The notes under the pieces were generated by a model, which had not been told where the DNA came from, did not search any database, and saw only the letters and a program-made list of their open reading frames with translations. From positions 37,647,590 through 37,711,589 of the forward strand of contig NC_091930.1 in NCBI RefSeq assembly GCF_041260155.1: a DNA stretch of 64,000 nucleotides. Reading direction: 5' to 3'. Source of the stretch: Ptychodera flava (lineage: Eukaryota; Hemichordata; Enteropneusta; Ptychoderidae). A program made the position numbers and the translations under genes. The first letter of the stretch is position 1. Every line of letters starts with the position of its first letter. Shown piece after piece: positions 1 through 11,455 of this stretch.

Positions 1-869
1 TGATAAATCATGAAGGAACGCAAAAGCTTGGGTACATCTCTTCAATATATGTGGAGGTAACTTCCATAGTTTAATATTAAACCTCTGCCTACTGCCTGCC
101 AGGTTGCCTTGATATTCAAAGTGTCGGTGACATGCCCCAAAACAACATTCTTCAATACCGGTACTTTCTGCTGAGGTTGTTTTGTGACATTATGCATTGT
201 ATATTGATGTGGAGGCACCTGGCTGGCTGAGCTATTTGGATACTGTTGACCAGGGACGAATGACGTCAATCATCCTAATTGATATGCATGATATGTAAAT
301 TAAATATAACATTAATTCTGACTAAAACAACCATCTTAGTACCTGTTCTGAATCTTTTTGGTTGCTATGTTGACCCTCTACCATACTTCCATGTTCTGAC
401 CATACCTACTGAAAGCTTGATTTGAGCATTTAATTTAATGTTTTGATGACGTTGTGTATTTTGTGCAGGAAAAGCTTTATGGTCACTGTTTAAACAGAAT
501 CCGTAGCAATACACGGTAATTTTCAAGGGGAGCTTTAGAAGTGTGAAAGACTCAGGTAAAACTTCACGCGAACTTCGGAAAAAAGTTGACTGTCCAGACT
601 AGGCCTTTGGGACACACCTATCTGCACACCTATCTGCATCTTTTACTTGGGAAAATCATACAATCAAATTCAGGAATCATTGTCTTAACTGATATTATCT
701 TACATCAACTCTATTACTTCAGTGTTCAAGAGTATAGGTATGTTGTGGAATGATCTCGGTCTGAAGATTCTTTTTAATCAATGGAAAACTGAGCCAGCAT
801 TTTGGAATGTTTTTTATATACATCAAAATAGCACACTGCAATTTAATGACAGCATTTTGAACTTTACAG
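1..869. other. 5' flank, no supported gene
   Basis: No exon with matching phase was found here. A minus-strand open frame (269 to 42) is rich in Q and P but lacks a usable start or acceptor. A plus-strand stretch at 469-515 has AG and GT borders, but its end phase does not fit the next exon. The first exon and promoter of the plus-strand gene probably lie here or further upstream. Confidence 0.4.
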
Positions 870-1064
870 ACAAGGCAAGCAAAACAGCCTGATGTGTTTG
901 TGAAGCTGATTTTGTGTGTAATCAAAGACAAAAAAGTGTGTCACACAGACAAAATTTTGACTGTTCCAAGTAGCCAACTGAAGAATCATTTGGAGAAACC
1001 ACTTCACTGGGAAAACGTCGGCTGGAAAATTACAGAAAATGGACTAAGCAGACTATCTAATGAG
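870..1064 (+). CDS. transposase-like gene, exon 1 (first recognised)
   Basis: The acceptor tttacag ends at 869 and the donor GAG|GTAATA follows 1064. The exon is 65 codons, phase 0 to 0, and encodes a lysine-rich, cysteine-containing segment (VIKDKKVCHTDK near the middle). No start codon is needed here; the true 5' end is not identified. Function of this N-terminal part is not recognised. Confidence 0.45.
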
Positions 1065-1304
1065 GTAATAAAGACAAGCTTTCTGCTGAACTGAAATTCA
1101 TTGATATCAGCTTTTTAGCAGGATAATGAATCAAGCATAATTTCAAAAGAAAGCAAATTGTGCAGCAAGGGCATGAACAGAATTACTCTCAAAGTTGTTC
1201 AAGATGTAACACTTAATCTGTCAAGTTATTGTTTTAATTAATCGACATGTTTCTTCGTTTTCACAACATTAATATAGCAGTGTTCGATGTGATCGTGTTT
1301 ACAC

Positions 1305-1655
1305 TTAAGGTAGAATGCGCCTCGGGGACAGATATTCGGACTCTCAAACTTTCTCAATTTTTTTCTGATCTACCGCTTGTTGGGGCTCATTTTAAAGCTC
1401 TTGGTGAAAGAAAACTTTTCTCCATCTTTGTTTTTCGAAGTTGGAAAATTTTATTTTTCTCCATAGAGTTAACACAGGGATGGCGGCCATTTTGAATTTC
1501 AAATATCATTGGTCATTTGGTTCTCTAGTACCACAGTTTGCATGGTGACCCCCAATTTTTATTCTTGATTTTGAAAGAGAGTGGTTGGAAGATTCTCCAA
1601 GGAAAGTTTGAGCAAAAGTTTAAGTCTTTCACTTTCGAGGCGCAAACTACCTTAA
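1305..1655. mobile_element. TTAA-flanked MITE, family 1, copy a
   Basis: About 350 bp beginning TTAAGGTAGAATGCGCCTC and ending GAGGCGCAAACTACCTTAA, so the ends are inverted repeats flanked by TTAA. It has no coding potential. It contains a ggcggccattttga segment also present in the copy at 23611. It sits in intron 1 of the transposase-like gene. TTAA duplication suggests mobilisation by a piggyBac-type enzyme. Confidence 0.6.
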
Positions 1656-2214
1656 TCAGCTACGTGCTCTCATTTACACAACACATCACAGCCATGCACT
1701 CCACACACATCAGACAGAAACATCCACACTTTAAAATATCAATATGCCATGTGATTTTCTTCTTTACCCATGATAATTACAATGCAGCTGGTTTTATGAA
1801 TAGTACAGCAGCTTCATTGATATTTCAAATTGTGGTGATTTGTTTATGTTTCCCTGCCTGACCTGTGTGTAGTGGCACTGGTGTGTTGTATGTGTCTCTC
1901 TCTTTCCTGTAATATTTGGGAATTTTCAGTAATAGATAACCACAAAAACAAAGGATTTTCGTGTTTAGAATTGCCAAGGCTGTAGAACTAGAAGCTCACT
2001 TAATCCACGTAATCATCACATAGCCCCCAGGGTTAGACTATCCCAGTCACAATGTAAATCAACAGTGGTTGTTATTACTATTAGGTTCTGCATAACTGAC
2101 CACCATCGTGTTGTAGATTAAATCAGGAAAAAGGTAATTGGTCTGTTTCATACAAATGAAGTACACACATCTTTGATTTATATTAAATTACTAATTGAAT
2201 ATTCCTCTTTTCAG

Positions 2215-2640
2215 TTTGTTAAATCAGCAGTATATAGACATCCCGCTAAGAGGATGATGTGAGACCTTGGTAAGCAAGTGCTCACAGTTCCAATTGTTCT
2301 TTTCTCCGATGATGTTGGAAGCAGTACAATGAAGAAATGGAATCCTTTGAGTGTATGGTGTTTCATGTTAAGTGGTCTTCCAAAGGATGAAAATAACAAG
2401 CTTCAGAACATATCATTTGTTAATGCCTCCACTGGTGTAGGTGCCATGGAACTAAGCAAGCCGCTGGTTGCAGGGCTGAAGTTATTGGAGACTACTGGAG
2501 TAGTTATGTACCATGCATCACTTAACACTGAAGTGATTTTCATCTCACCAGTACTGCTTGTGAAAGCTGACAATGTCAGGCAATCGGAGATTGTAAATCA
2601 CACTGGTGCTACATCAATGAAATTTTGCCAACGCTGTACA
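2215..2640 (+). CDS. transposase-like gene, exon 2, first catalytic Asp motif, carries TGA
   Basis: A strong pyrimidine-rich acceptor (cctcttttcag) and a GTAAGT donor bound 142 codons in phase 0. After 15 codons an in-frame TGA (2260-2262) interrupts the frame. The frame then stays open through LTVPIVLFSDDVGSS, where GAT-GAT at 2308-2313 is the likely first catalytic Asp region, and GLPKDENNKLQN, to NHTGATSMKFCQRC, a zinc-binding-like CxxC. TGA could derive from CGA by CpG decay. This is the best-conserved exon. Confidence 0.65.
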
Positions 2641-2975
2641 GTAAGTAAATTTTCTTTTAGTTACATAAGAACAGAGATCAGATTTTATTGTTTTTTTTTC
2701 ATGTATTAAACCATTCAATAACATAGTTGTGTGTTAATTATCTAAGATATGCATCCACATGACTTTGGATATTTTCTTTCAAAGGGACACATAGACTGTA
2801 GAGAAGTATTTATACTGTCTGTGCTTATATGCACTTTAGAATCAGTACTTTAATCCCAAAGCTTACACTTTTCTGGTCTTATTTGTTTTAATGCGCCAGA
2901 AGATGCATATAATCGCAATCTGTGATAAAGAAATTATCATATCATTGCCCCTTTATGTTATTCTCTTTTCATTAG

Positions 2976-3070
2976 GTCTCTAGGGATGATCCTTGTACGA
3001 TAGGTACTGCTCGAACAAAGAACAATACGGTAGACTTTATGAAAGAAATAGAATCAGCCAGTACAGGAAG
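2976..3070 (+). CDS. transposase-like gene, exon 3
   Basis: ctcttttcattag acceptor and AG|GTTAGT donor; 31 codons plus two bases, phase 0 to 2. It continues the Cys motif of exon 2 with DDPCTIGTARTKNNTVDF, matching the C..GT.R spacing that follows the FC..C motif in this family. Confidence 0.6.
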
Positions 3071-3715
3071 GTTAGTTTGCTTAATAAAAGTTTATTCCCA
3101 AAATACCATGATTTATGTCCGAGTACATTGTGCTGCAGCATAGGTATTGTCCAAGACGTAGCACTGCGGACAAAACTGAAGCGCATGCTCAGGTCATAAA
3201 TCATGGTATTAAGGAATAAGTTATTAATGTACACCTTTTAGTTCAGTTTACCTGGAAAAGTCAAAATTAAAGCATTTTGAGATGCTTGTCACGCATTGCA
3301 CTCACTGAGCAGACTAGGAGGACTTTAGCAAGCACACTAAGCGTACAGAATGAAATTTCAAAATGCACATCGCAGTGCACGCTGTAGAATTGTAGGTCAG
3401 CAGCATAATTAACTCAAATTCATAGTTTTTGTTAGAAACTTAATGTTTAGAAGGGCAGTCTTGGTAACTGAGACTAACTCAAAGAAAAGAGCTTATGACA
3501 TGATTGATTAAATAGTTTAACAATACTACTAGTTGGTAATAATTTCTAATTGCAAAACAATAGAATTAAAAAATAATCATTTCTTCAAAAATTGCATATA
3601 TTTGTAGTATTCACATTGTTTTTACTCAGCTATCATATTTTAATTAATAAGTGTAAAGTGGCAATAACTACATTGTTGTAAGTAATACAAATTATTCATC
3701 CTTTCTGTTTTAAAG

Positions 3716-3799
3716 TTTGAAGAAACAGCTGAGAACTAAGTATGGTGTTTGTGAATCTGCAAATCCCTTGATGGAATTACAATCCTTTGACAACGGGAG
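3716..3799 (+). CDS. transposase-like gene, exon 4
   Basis: Acceptor ttttaaag, donor AG|GTAGGT. One base completes the codon split after exon 3, then 27 codons and two bases (phase 2 to 2). It encodes LKKQLRTKYGV...NPLMELQSFDNG, the segment just before the LHxxxLG motif. Confidence 0.6.
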
Positions 3800-3838
3800 G
3801 TAGGTTTAACTGATGTATAAAAACACAGTGATAATAAT

Positions 3839-4850
3839 CTTTATGGTCCTGATACGGCTTCTGCGGACCGAGCTCATACAGCGGAATGGACCTGAGTGTA
3901 CAGGGGCCCATACGCCTTACGACCAAGGTCCAAAAAAGCTGTACTAGGGCCATGTAGGTTTTATCTTGTACCTTATTGATTGATTAATATGTAATTAAGA
4001 ATAGTGTGCAAAGATTTGGAGATAGAAATATATCCAATGTCAACCATTAACCACCATTTTGTAAATTTTTCGGAAAAGTGATGGCCTTATCCTGTCGCGC
4101 GTTGATATACATAAAGACGTCATTGTTAGTCCCCATGGACACCGTCCAGGGGGACTTATAGGTTTGGTAATGTCTGTGCATCCGTACATCCCTGCATCCA
4201 TCCGTTCACGTAGACATCTCAGAGATGCCTGGAGCGATTTCATTCAAACATGGTACAAGGATATGTCACACATATGCACATCGATTTTTTTTGTGATAAG
4301 ATCAAATATGACTGCCATGCAGCCATTTTGTTTAGATTTTTCAGGTATAGAGCCATAACCCAGACATGTATTAACAGATTTTAGTGAAAGTTGGTACAAG
4401 GACATTGACCTTTGTCATAAATATGCACGTCTAATTTGTTTCATGACATGATCTAATATGGCTGCCATATGCGGCCATTTTGTTACAATTATTTACATTT
4501 ACACTGACAGGGAGACACAATCATCAGCAGAAAGCTCGATTGAAAGGAATATTGTGCCTTTATGAAGATTTCACGCTACAATGACTGTGTACTTGAAGTG
4601 GAGCTGCAGCTAGGCAAAGAATGACAGCTTAAAAATTGGCTTAGCCATTAGTTGTCTGTTGCACGATCATGCTTGATCGAAATATATATTCAGTTTACTT
4701 TCAAATCTTCAAAAATGCATACATCATCGATAATGTACTCTGTCAACATTGGATTTAAACCCTAAAAAATATCACCCGGTTTCGCTTTCGTTTTCACTGT
4801 CGCCCGCACAATCAGAACGGAGGAGATGTTTGAATCTCGCGCTGTCTTTG
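3839..4850 (+). repeat. dispersed repeat A, copy 1, split by insertion of repeat B
   Basis: Shares long blocks with 47961-48660: a foldback head (3839 to about 3955), then ATTGTGCAAAGATTT, TTTTCGGAAAA, ATATTGTGCCTTT, CATCGATAATGT and TTTCGCT blocks in the same order. The second copy is continuous across the place where this copy is interrupted by 4129 to about 4510. Confidence 0.65.
4129..4510 (+). mobile_element. repeat B, copy 1, nested in repeat A
   Basis: Starts with a small foldback, agtccccatggac...gtccagggggact, then cttatagg and a run reading ...tccgttcacgtagacatctcagagatgcctgg. The same start is seen at 4852 and 5501. No coding sequence. The right border is approximate. Confidence 0.55.
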
Positions 4851-5090
4851 TAAGTCCCCACGGACACTGTCCGTGGGACTTATAGGGTTGTTCATGTCCG
4901 TGCGTGCGTCTGTGTGTGTGCGTGCGTGCGTGTGTGCATCCGTCCGTCCGTTCACGCAGATATCTCAGACATGCCTGGTCAATTTCTATCAAACTTTGCA
5001 CAAGGATAGTACCCGACCCCTTATAGATGCACATCAATTTGTTTCACAATGGCCATGCTAGAGGACTTTTTAGTTTACACCACCATAGAC
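4851..5090 (+). mobile_element. repeat B, copy 2
   Basis: Begins with near-palindromic aagtccccacggac act gtccgtgggactt and contains (GTGC)n-like and (TCCG)n-like short tracts before tcacgcagatatctcagacatgcc. It follows directly after the end of repeat A copy 1. Confidence 0.5.
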
Positions 5091-5109
5091 TACCATGTAT
5101 AAGTCAGCT

Positions 5110-5235
5110 GTACAGCGAGAATTGAAATTCACTGGCGAGAATCATCAAGACTCGCCGTTCGGAGTCTTTATGATTCTCGCCAATGAACGGCGAGTCTTGA
5201 TGATTCTCGCCAGTGAATTTCAATTCTCGCTGTAC
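5110..5235. repeat. perfect 51-bp inverted repeat with 24-bp loop
   Basis: Positions 5110-5160 and 5185-5235 are exact reverse complements over 51 bases; the 24-base spacer contains a further ATTCTCGCC. The arms are built from GCGAGAATC/GATTCTCGC motifs. Downstream to 5400 the same motif recurs in short palindromes, such as ATTCTCACCGGTGAGAAT at about 5250-5267. A recent foldback element or hairpin-forming repeat; no gene. Confidence 0.8.
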
Positions 5236-5500
5236 TTAGTGAGAATTCCATTCTCACCGGTGAGAATTTGTTCTCACACTTGATTCTCGCCAAGGAGTGC
5301 ATATCTCACCAATCTCCGGTGGAGATTAAAATTTTCTCACCAACAGCGGTGAGAATAAGAACAGATTCTCACCGATTGCGAGAAAGCGTCAGTTCTCGCT
5401 CTAGTCACGCACTTTTTCCCTATAGTGATGTATAAGGTCAAGTAAAATAAAATTTAGTTTCTCATCGTATTCATATTGCAAAATGGATTCAGTGACACAG

Positions 5501-6430
5501 TTTATAGTCCCCACAGATGAAGTCCAGGGACCTTATAGATTGGGTCATGTCAATCCGTTCACGCAGATATATATCAGATATTTTGACAAAATGTCACGTG
5601 ACCTCAGTGACCTTTGACCTCAATTACACATATTTGTCTATAACTCAGTAACCACAAGTGCTACACCCTTCATATATGGTATGATTGGACACCTTATGAC
5701 GCCACATATTGTTCCTCATTAATTATGTGCATATCTAATTTTGAGCAAGCCAATAGAGCTAGAGGTCTGATTTTCGGTATATAGGGATGACTCAACAATT
5801 GAATATTTTGACAAAATGTCACGTAACCCCAGTGACCTTTGACCTCAAATATACATATTTGTCCATAATTCAATAACCACAAGTGCTACACCTTCATATA
5901 TGGTATGATGGGACACCTTATGATGCCATATATTGTACCTCATAATTATGTGCATATCTAATTCTGAGCAAGCCAATAGAGCTGGATTTCTTGTTTTTTG
6001 GTATATAGGGATAACTATAGGATAACAAAATTTGACCAAATATCATGTGACCTCGATGACCTTTCACCTAAAATATACGTTTATTTCAATAAATAAGTAA
6101 CCACAAGTGTTATGTCCTTTATATTTAGTAGGATGAAAGACCTTATGACAACACACGCTTTACTTCATTAATTATGCACATATCTAATTCTGATTTTTGG
6201 CATATAGGGATTAATTAGCAATTCAATTTTTTTTTCAGAATGTCATATGACCTCGATAACCTTTGACCTTGATTATACATATATATGCATAACTCAGTAA
6301 CCACAAGTTCTATACCCTCCAATTTTGATAGGATATTAGACCTTAAGATGTCACACCTTGTACCTCATTTATTATGCGCATATGTATTTCTTGGCTGGCC
6401 AATGCAGCTGGAGGTCTGATCTTTTTTCCT
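5501..6430 (+). repeat. repeat B copy 3 with four tandem units of about 205-225 bp
   Basis: Begins agtccccacagatgaagtcc and cttatagatt like other B copies. Then four diverged units start near 5585, 5809, 6031 and 6235, each with ATGTCACGTGACCTC-like and TGACCTTTGACCT-like motifs, a CAGTAACCACAAGTG block and AATTATGTGCATATCTAATT. The last unit leads into 6431-6650, which looks like more of the same repeat. Confidence 0.6.
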
Positions 6431-6675
6431 GATTTAGAACCATAACTTAGACACATGCCTCATGTGTTCAAATTGGGAACAACGACAGAGACCTATGTGC
6501 CCATAGATCTCAACATATACACTCCAGTGATACTTGTTAATGACCACATTTCCCACATTGTCAATGACTTGTTCATGAACGGAACGTTTGCTGATAGCAA
6601 TGTGAGTAGTTACTATTTTTTGACTAGTATGGCAATCAAATCCCATTAATACATTCTAAATGTTTTGAAATTCAG

Positions 6676-6793
6676 GACATTGGCATATGAAAGACTTCAT
6701 AATATAGAGCTGGGAATCATAAAAATCTTCACACATCTGACATTTCAAGTAATACCAGCAAGTGATAAGGCAGAAATGGAACGCAAGTTGAAG
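6676..6793 (+). CDS. transposase-like gene, exon 5, ERLHNIELG motif
   Basis: The acceptor aaattcag joins exon 4 in phase (AG+G gives Arg) to 39 codons that end at AAG|GTACAG, phase 0. ERLHNIELGIIKIF corresponds to the E.LH..LLG..K block of Plavaka-like transposases and probably carries a catalytic acidic residue. The intron before it (3800-6675) is filled by repeat families. Confidence 0.65.
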
Positions 6794-7201
6794 GTACAGT
6801 ATACACTCTTTGTTTTTTATGCCATGCTGGCATGGAGAGCAGTTGTGCTGGTACCCTTCAACAGGAGAATGATAAATATTATAAATACTGGAATCATTAT
6901 GCTGTTAGCATCCACGTATGAAAAAACTGTGTGAAACGTTAGGCGTAGAATTGTATGTGTCTAGATTGAGAATAGAGTGTTGCAGTTTCTGTATTCTCTA
7001 CTACAGCCTATATTGTTTTTCAAATGATTTCACCACGATGGAACTCATTCGTGGCCATTAAGCCCTATCTGTATCACAGCATTTTAAACACAGACACATA
7101 GAGAGGACTCTAATCTTCTCCACGCACCTATAATCAAAGTACCAATTAACAAGTATGAACTGAGTCATCAACAATGACTTGTATTCTTTACCTTATATCA
7201 G

Positions 7202-7366
7202 GTGTTTGACTGGTCTGCTTTTAAAAGAACGCTTTCACCAAATTTCATTGAGAAACATCAATCGTTTGTTGGACGGGACTACAAGTTATGGGCACAGGTG
7301 GCAACCTTTGTTCTTGCCGGGAATGTATCTGCCAAGTACCTAGAATTATGGCACCTTATAAGTGAG
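7202..7366 (+). CDS. transposase-like gene, exon 6
   Basis: 55 codons, phase 0 to 0, between acceptor cttatatcag and donor GAG|GTATGT. It contains the conserved GRDYKLWAQVATFVL block, equivalent to the S..GRDFK...Q...F segment of the family. Confidence 0.65.
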
Positions 7367-8176
7367 GTATGTAAACATTTCAGTTAGTTACCTTTATTAT
7401 TATTACTGGTCAGTCTAAGTACCCTCAAATTTAAAGATAAAAAATCTTAAATAAAATTAAATATGCAAATTAGGGCTTTGCTGTCATAAAAATGTTCGAC
7501 GACTTTCAATAATGTTATGTCATATTATTTTCAATGCTCATAACAAGTTACATCAACTTTGGACCAAAATATTACTTATTTTCACCCACATGGTTTGGTA
7601 TATTATAGCATCTTTAGTCCAAAAAAATTCAAGTTTACAATGTTTATGTTTCAAAGGGCTTTCAAATGTACAGTATTATGTTAAAATACACCATATGGAA
7701 TATGTTTGTGTTTCATTGATGTTAACCATCTTGACCTGTCAGTGAAATGTGGACTTGGCAGGAAAAGGGTGTCTTTTTGTCTATATATGCCAAATCTTGT
7801 TTGATTAATGTTTAAAAAGGAGTAACTAATGTGTTCGATTATCATTTTAAACATACATGTAGAAATATGCCAAATTTGATGAAACACACTACAAAGTATT
7901 TCAATCATAATCACACCTACTTTCATCTGTTATTTAGCTGAAATGAAGTTTATCAACAAAGACAATTAAAGTCTGTATGTTATGAATGTGATTGCTTTTA
8001 AAATCATTTGATAGATGTCAAGCTGATGCCCATATAATTGCTGTTATTTTTTCAGACAAACAGATCATAACAGGATAGTATACTATATAAAGAGAGTGTT
8101 GAATTTCTTTTACTATAATATAAACCGGTATTATATTTCAGAAAGGAACCATTTACATTTCTATGATTTGTTTTAG

Positions 8177-8369
8177 GTCTTCATACTTGTTCACAGGCCA
8201 TATGTACAAGTAGATGAAATTGAAGCCTTGAAAGGACTGATAAATAGCCTCATAACTAAGATCAAGGACATATTCCCAACTGCTCTTAGGAAACCAAAGG
8301 TTCATATGCTGTTGCATTTGGCAGATGACATAATAACTATGGACCGTGTGACTGCAGTGATACAGAAAG
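8177..8369 (+). CDS. transposase-like gene, exon 7
   Basis: Acceptor gatttgttttag, donor AAAG|GTATAT; 64 codons plus one base, phase 0 to 1. It ends in the PKVHMLLHLADDI block, matching the PK.H.LLHL segment. The next recognised exon starts in phase 2, so a short exon between 8370 and 10425 may be missing. Confidence 0.6.
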
Positions 8370-9389
8370 GTATATTATGTCATCAACATAAAGGGGAATA
8401 ATAAACACCTATTGCCTGCTCATGAAGGCTATTAGCACCTGTCTATATCCCGAGGGGCCGTGTGTTAACAGTAACACATTACTATTCCCCAATGCCGTAT
8501 GCTGAGGGGTATAGCGATGTGTTTCTGGTAACATACCACCACAAAGGGTAATAGACGAGCGCTATAGCCCGAATAAAGACCAGGCTATGGATGTTTTATA
8601 ACACACCACATGCTCATGCTTACTGCTATATATATTTTTAATGTGTTTTGATATTTTGCACCGCAACAATCCACTGTGACAAGTTCACTGGGTGATGTTT
8701 CCACAGCGGTTTCAGTTGTACGTGGTACAGTTTTCGTTCAAAAAAATTCTAAGCATACCTAGCAACATCCTCAGTTGCACTTTAATCTTTTCCGTCGATG
8801 AGCTGTTCAAGGTCTCACGCTGTTGGAATGTTGGAAAATGTTAGAAAATCTGTTTTAGAGAATGTGTCGTCACCTATCCCGGACACACATCACGTTTTAG
8901 TCACGCACCATTATTACAAAGCTGCAGACGACACTACGGTCATGTGACCGGACACTTTTCCAAATTTGATCAGAACTATTTCCCTATATGGAGAAATAGC
9001 TTTTCAAAAAATACCCTCTGACGTCACTTTTGTTGATCTGATGGGGACTAGACATATCTATTTTCACGTCACGAGACGTATTCTTGCGAATGGCGACACG
9101 GAATGGGCATGTGGCATGTTATAATGTCTATTACTGTATATCTACCTCGTGAACAATAGAATTTTGTGGTGCATAAAAAAACCCGTACAGAACGTCCATT
9201 CCGTAACACATCTGATTTCCAGGTGCCCCATCCCCTGCAGCTATGTCTGCGTATTCACTGTTGGATGGTTCAAAGGGACTCATTGGATAAGTGCCAGAAC
9301 ATGTCTCTCCACGCTCTCTGGTGACATGTTAAGTGCAGACATACTTTGCATCAGCCACTAATATAAGATGTATAATAAAAAGATTATCA
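8370..9389. other. intron, repeat-like, no gene
   Basis: The stretch contains degenerate inverted words (for example cgaggggccgtgtgtta and ctgaggggtatagcgatgtg) and a marked rise in GC compared with its flanks. No open frame with coding character was found. It may be an old mobile element, but the borders are unclear. Confidence 0.3.
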
Positions 9390-9500
9390 CAAAAATACGG
9401 CAAAGGATGCACTGGGACATTGGCGCAACGCATTGCCCTCCGCTTTGCATAAGGCAATACACTGTGCCAATATCCTGGTGCATTCTTTGCTGTATTTTTG
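9390..9500. repeat. 111-bp foldback hairpin
   Basis: Arms of about 48 bp (from caaaaatacggcaaagg to the mirror ctttgctgtatttttg) pair with roughly eight mismatches around a short loop near cccgctttgcataa-like sequence. Size and mismatch pattern fit either a small MITE or a microRNA-precursor-like hairpin. Confidence 0.6.
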
Positions 9501-10425
9501 TAGTAAATATAGGTTTGCGTAATAACACAAGTCTAATTTGTACATGTTAGTCCACATAGCAAGACTGCCTTGCAGAACACAGCTATCCTGAAGCCACTTA
9601 TGCAATGCTGAAGTAGACATCATAGTACGCGTTATCTAGGTGCCCATCTTTCTTGCACACGGCACTTCACCTCACCAGCCTTGTTTCAGGGCCCTTGTCC
9701 ATTTTCATTCATCAAGGCCATTGATAGTGTCGGCCACTCAATCACTCCACCAACCCCCATCTCCTCCTTGGCTCCATCAGTCTGCTTCCCCTCTATGAGC
9801 CATCCATTACATGCACCTCAGATCCACTCAAGAAGGCGGCCAACACCGGCCCAGTGGAACCACTTTCACTTTCGGCTTTCAAAAGGTCTGCAAACCCAAG
9901 TTCACAACCCGAACATTTGCCCCCGAAGCCGACTGGCGGAGAACCCTCGCCCAATTTTTGAGTTGTTTTTTGTTTACTCGGTTTTGATGTAATACTTTAT
10001 TTAGTTTAACTTTCGACATTGCGCTTATCTGTAGTCAGGTTATTACTGCTAGCTTAATTCCTTATATTTGTGCAGCTGCTTTGCTCCTTTCTGTAGCATA
10101 TTAAACTTTCTTTTGACTCCATATCATGTGTAGTAGTGTGTGCTTACAAACTTCAAATATAAATATGTAAACCAGTTCTATTTGTATCCCCATATTGATA
10201 TGACTAATTAAAAACAGATGTCTGAAAATTTTATCAAAGTATGATCATTCATAGGCTGTTGAATTTTCCAAAAGTGAAAAAAAATTCATTATAGAACTAC
10301 TGATTTGCAAAAGTCAACGTGATTTTAAAAATAATTAAATTGGCCACACAGATCTTTATTACATGCCTCATAAAGCTAAAGTCACAAAACCTTACAAAGT
10401 ATTGTATCAACTTATTATATTTCAG

Positions 10426-10574
10426 GTGTGAATCTTTGATGGGTCTCGTGAGAGTGAAATATCTGTTCACGAACCACCACAACCCATCGAAAGATCTTGC
10501 CCGTAATTTTGGAGGCTGCAGCAAATCCGCTTCATACTACAAGTTGGATATTGGAAATATTTCAATAATTACAG
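10426..10574 (+). CDS. transposase-like gene, exon 8
   Basis: Acceptor tattatatttcag, donor ACAG|GTAAGA. The open frame CESLMGLVR...NPSKDLARNFG matches the ERFE.FN..R...NR..PSRDIA.. block of the family, which normally follows the LHL block closely. It starts one base into a codon and ends in phase 1. Neither side joins its neighbour in phase as read. Confidence 0.6.
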
Positions 10575-11455
10575 GTAAGAAGTGACATTTTCATCATATT
10601 ACATTCTATCATAGCGTCCAGTCACCGTTTGTAAATATTGCACAATGGCACAATAGCTCAACGTTACCTTGAAAAGCATATTTTGTCAATATTATTTTTA
10701 TTGCTAAACAGACATGTTTTTATGGCTGATGTTTGAAAACTTAGATTAATTTATTTGTATGAACCACAAAAAGCTGTCCAAATACTAAATTTATTTACTC
10801 TGTCAAAAGGAAACAAAGTTCAAATAACTTTGGATCATTGATAACATTTACTGGCTTGTTGCCCAGTCAAATATACATTCGTCAACTGACATAAAATTCA
10901 TCATTTTTGGCATTATTTATCATTAATTTGAGTACATGTATCGTACTGTCACTGATAGTTAACATTTTCAGGCCATAGTGTAATTATTTTCTGTCTCACA
11001 TTTTTTTAATCTGTTTCCTTTTTATGTTTGTAACTACATTGAGTCCCAAATGATTCATCACATTAATAAAAATAACAAATCATATGTAACAAAAAAAAAT
11101 GACCATGAATATCACAAGGAAATAGATTTTAGAAATATATGTCATGCATGTCATCGATTAAGTCGTATATCATTATATTGCCATGCCCTATCCATTGCAT
11201 TTGAATCGGTTGAGCCGAACCATGTGACCTACCTCAAATAAACAATAAGAGATTGTTTATTTGCCCGTGAATATGAATAATATCATAGACATCATAACTT
11301 TTCAGCTAAAATGTACTTGTGGGCTAAGTTTAGACACTTGTTATAAAAAAATCATGATTTGCAAAACTTATACACCACACACACTACTCACCGACAAGTT
11401 CTTGGGGTCTTGTGGGGAATTTTCATAAATTTTGATGTTTTTTGAGGTTTGTTGA

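Noticed and set aside
42..269. Minus-strand open frame rich in Gln and Pro
   Set aside because: No ATG, no usable splice pair and no recognisable motif; it lies at the window edge so cannot be tested.
469..515. Possible upstream exon of the transposase-like gene (AG...GT borders)
   Set aside because: Ends in phase 2, while the next exon starts in phase 0; too short to support by sequence.
6455..6649. Plus-strand open frame that looks like an exon between exons 4 and 5
   Set aside because: It continues the tandem repeat upstream, and exons 4 and 5 already join in phase without it.
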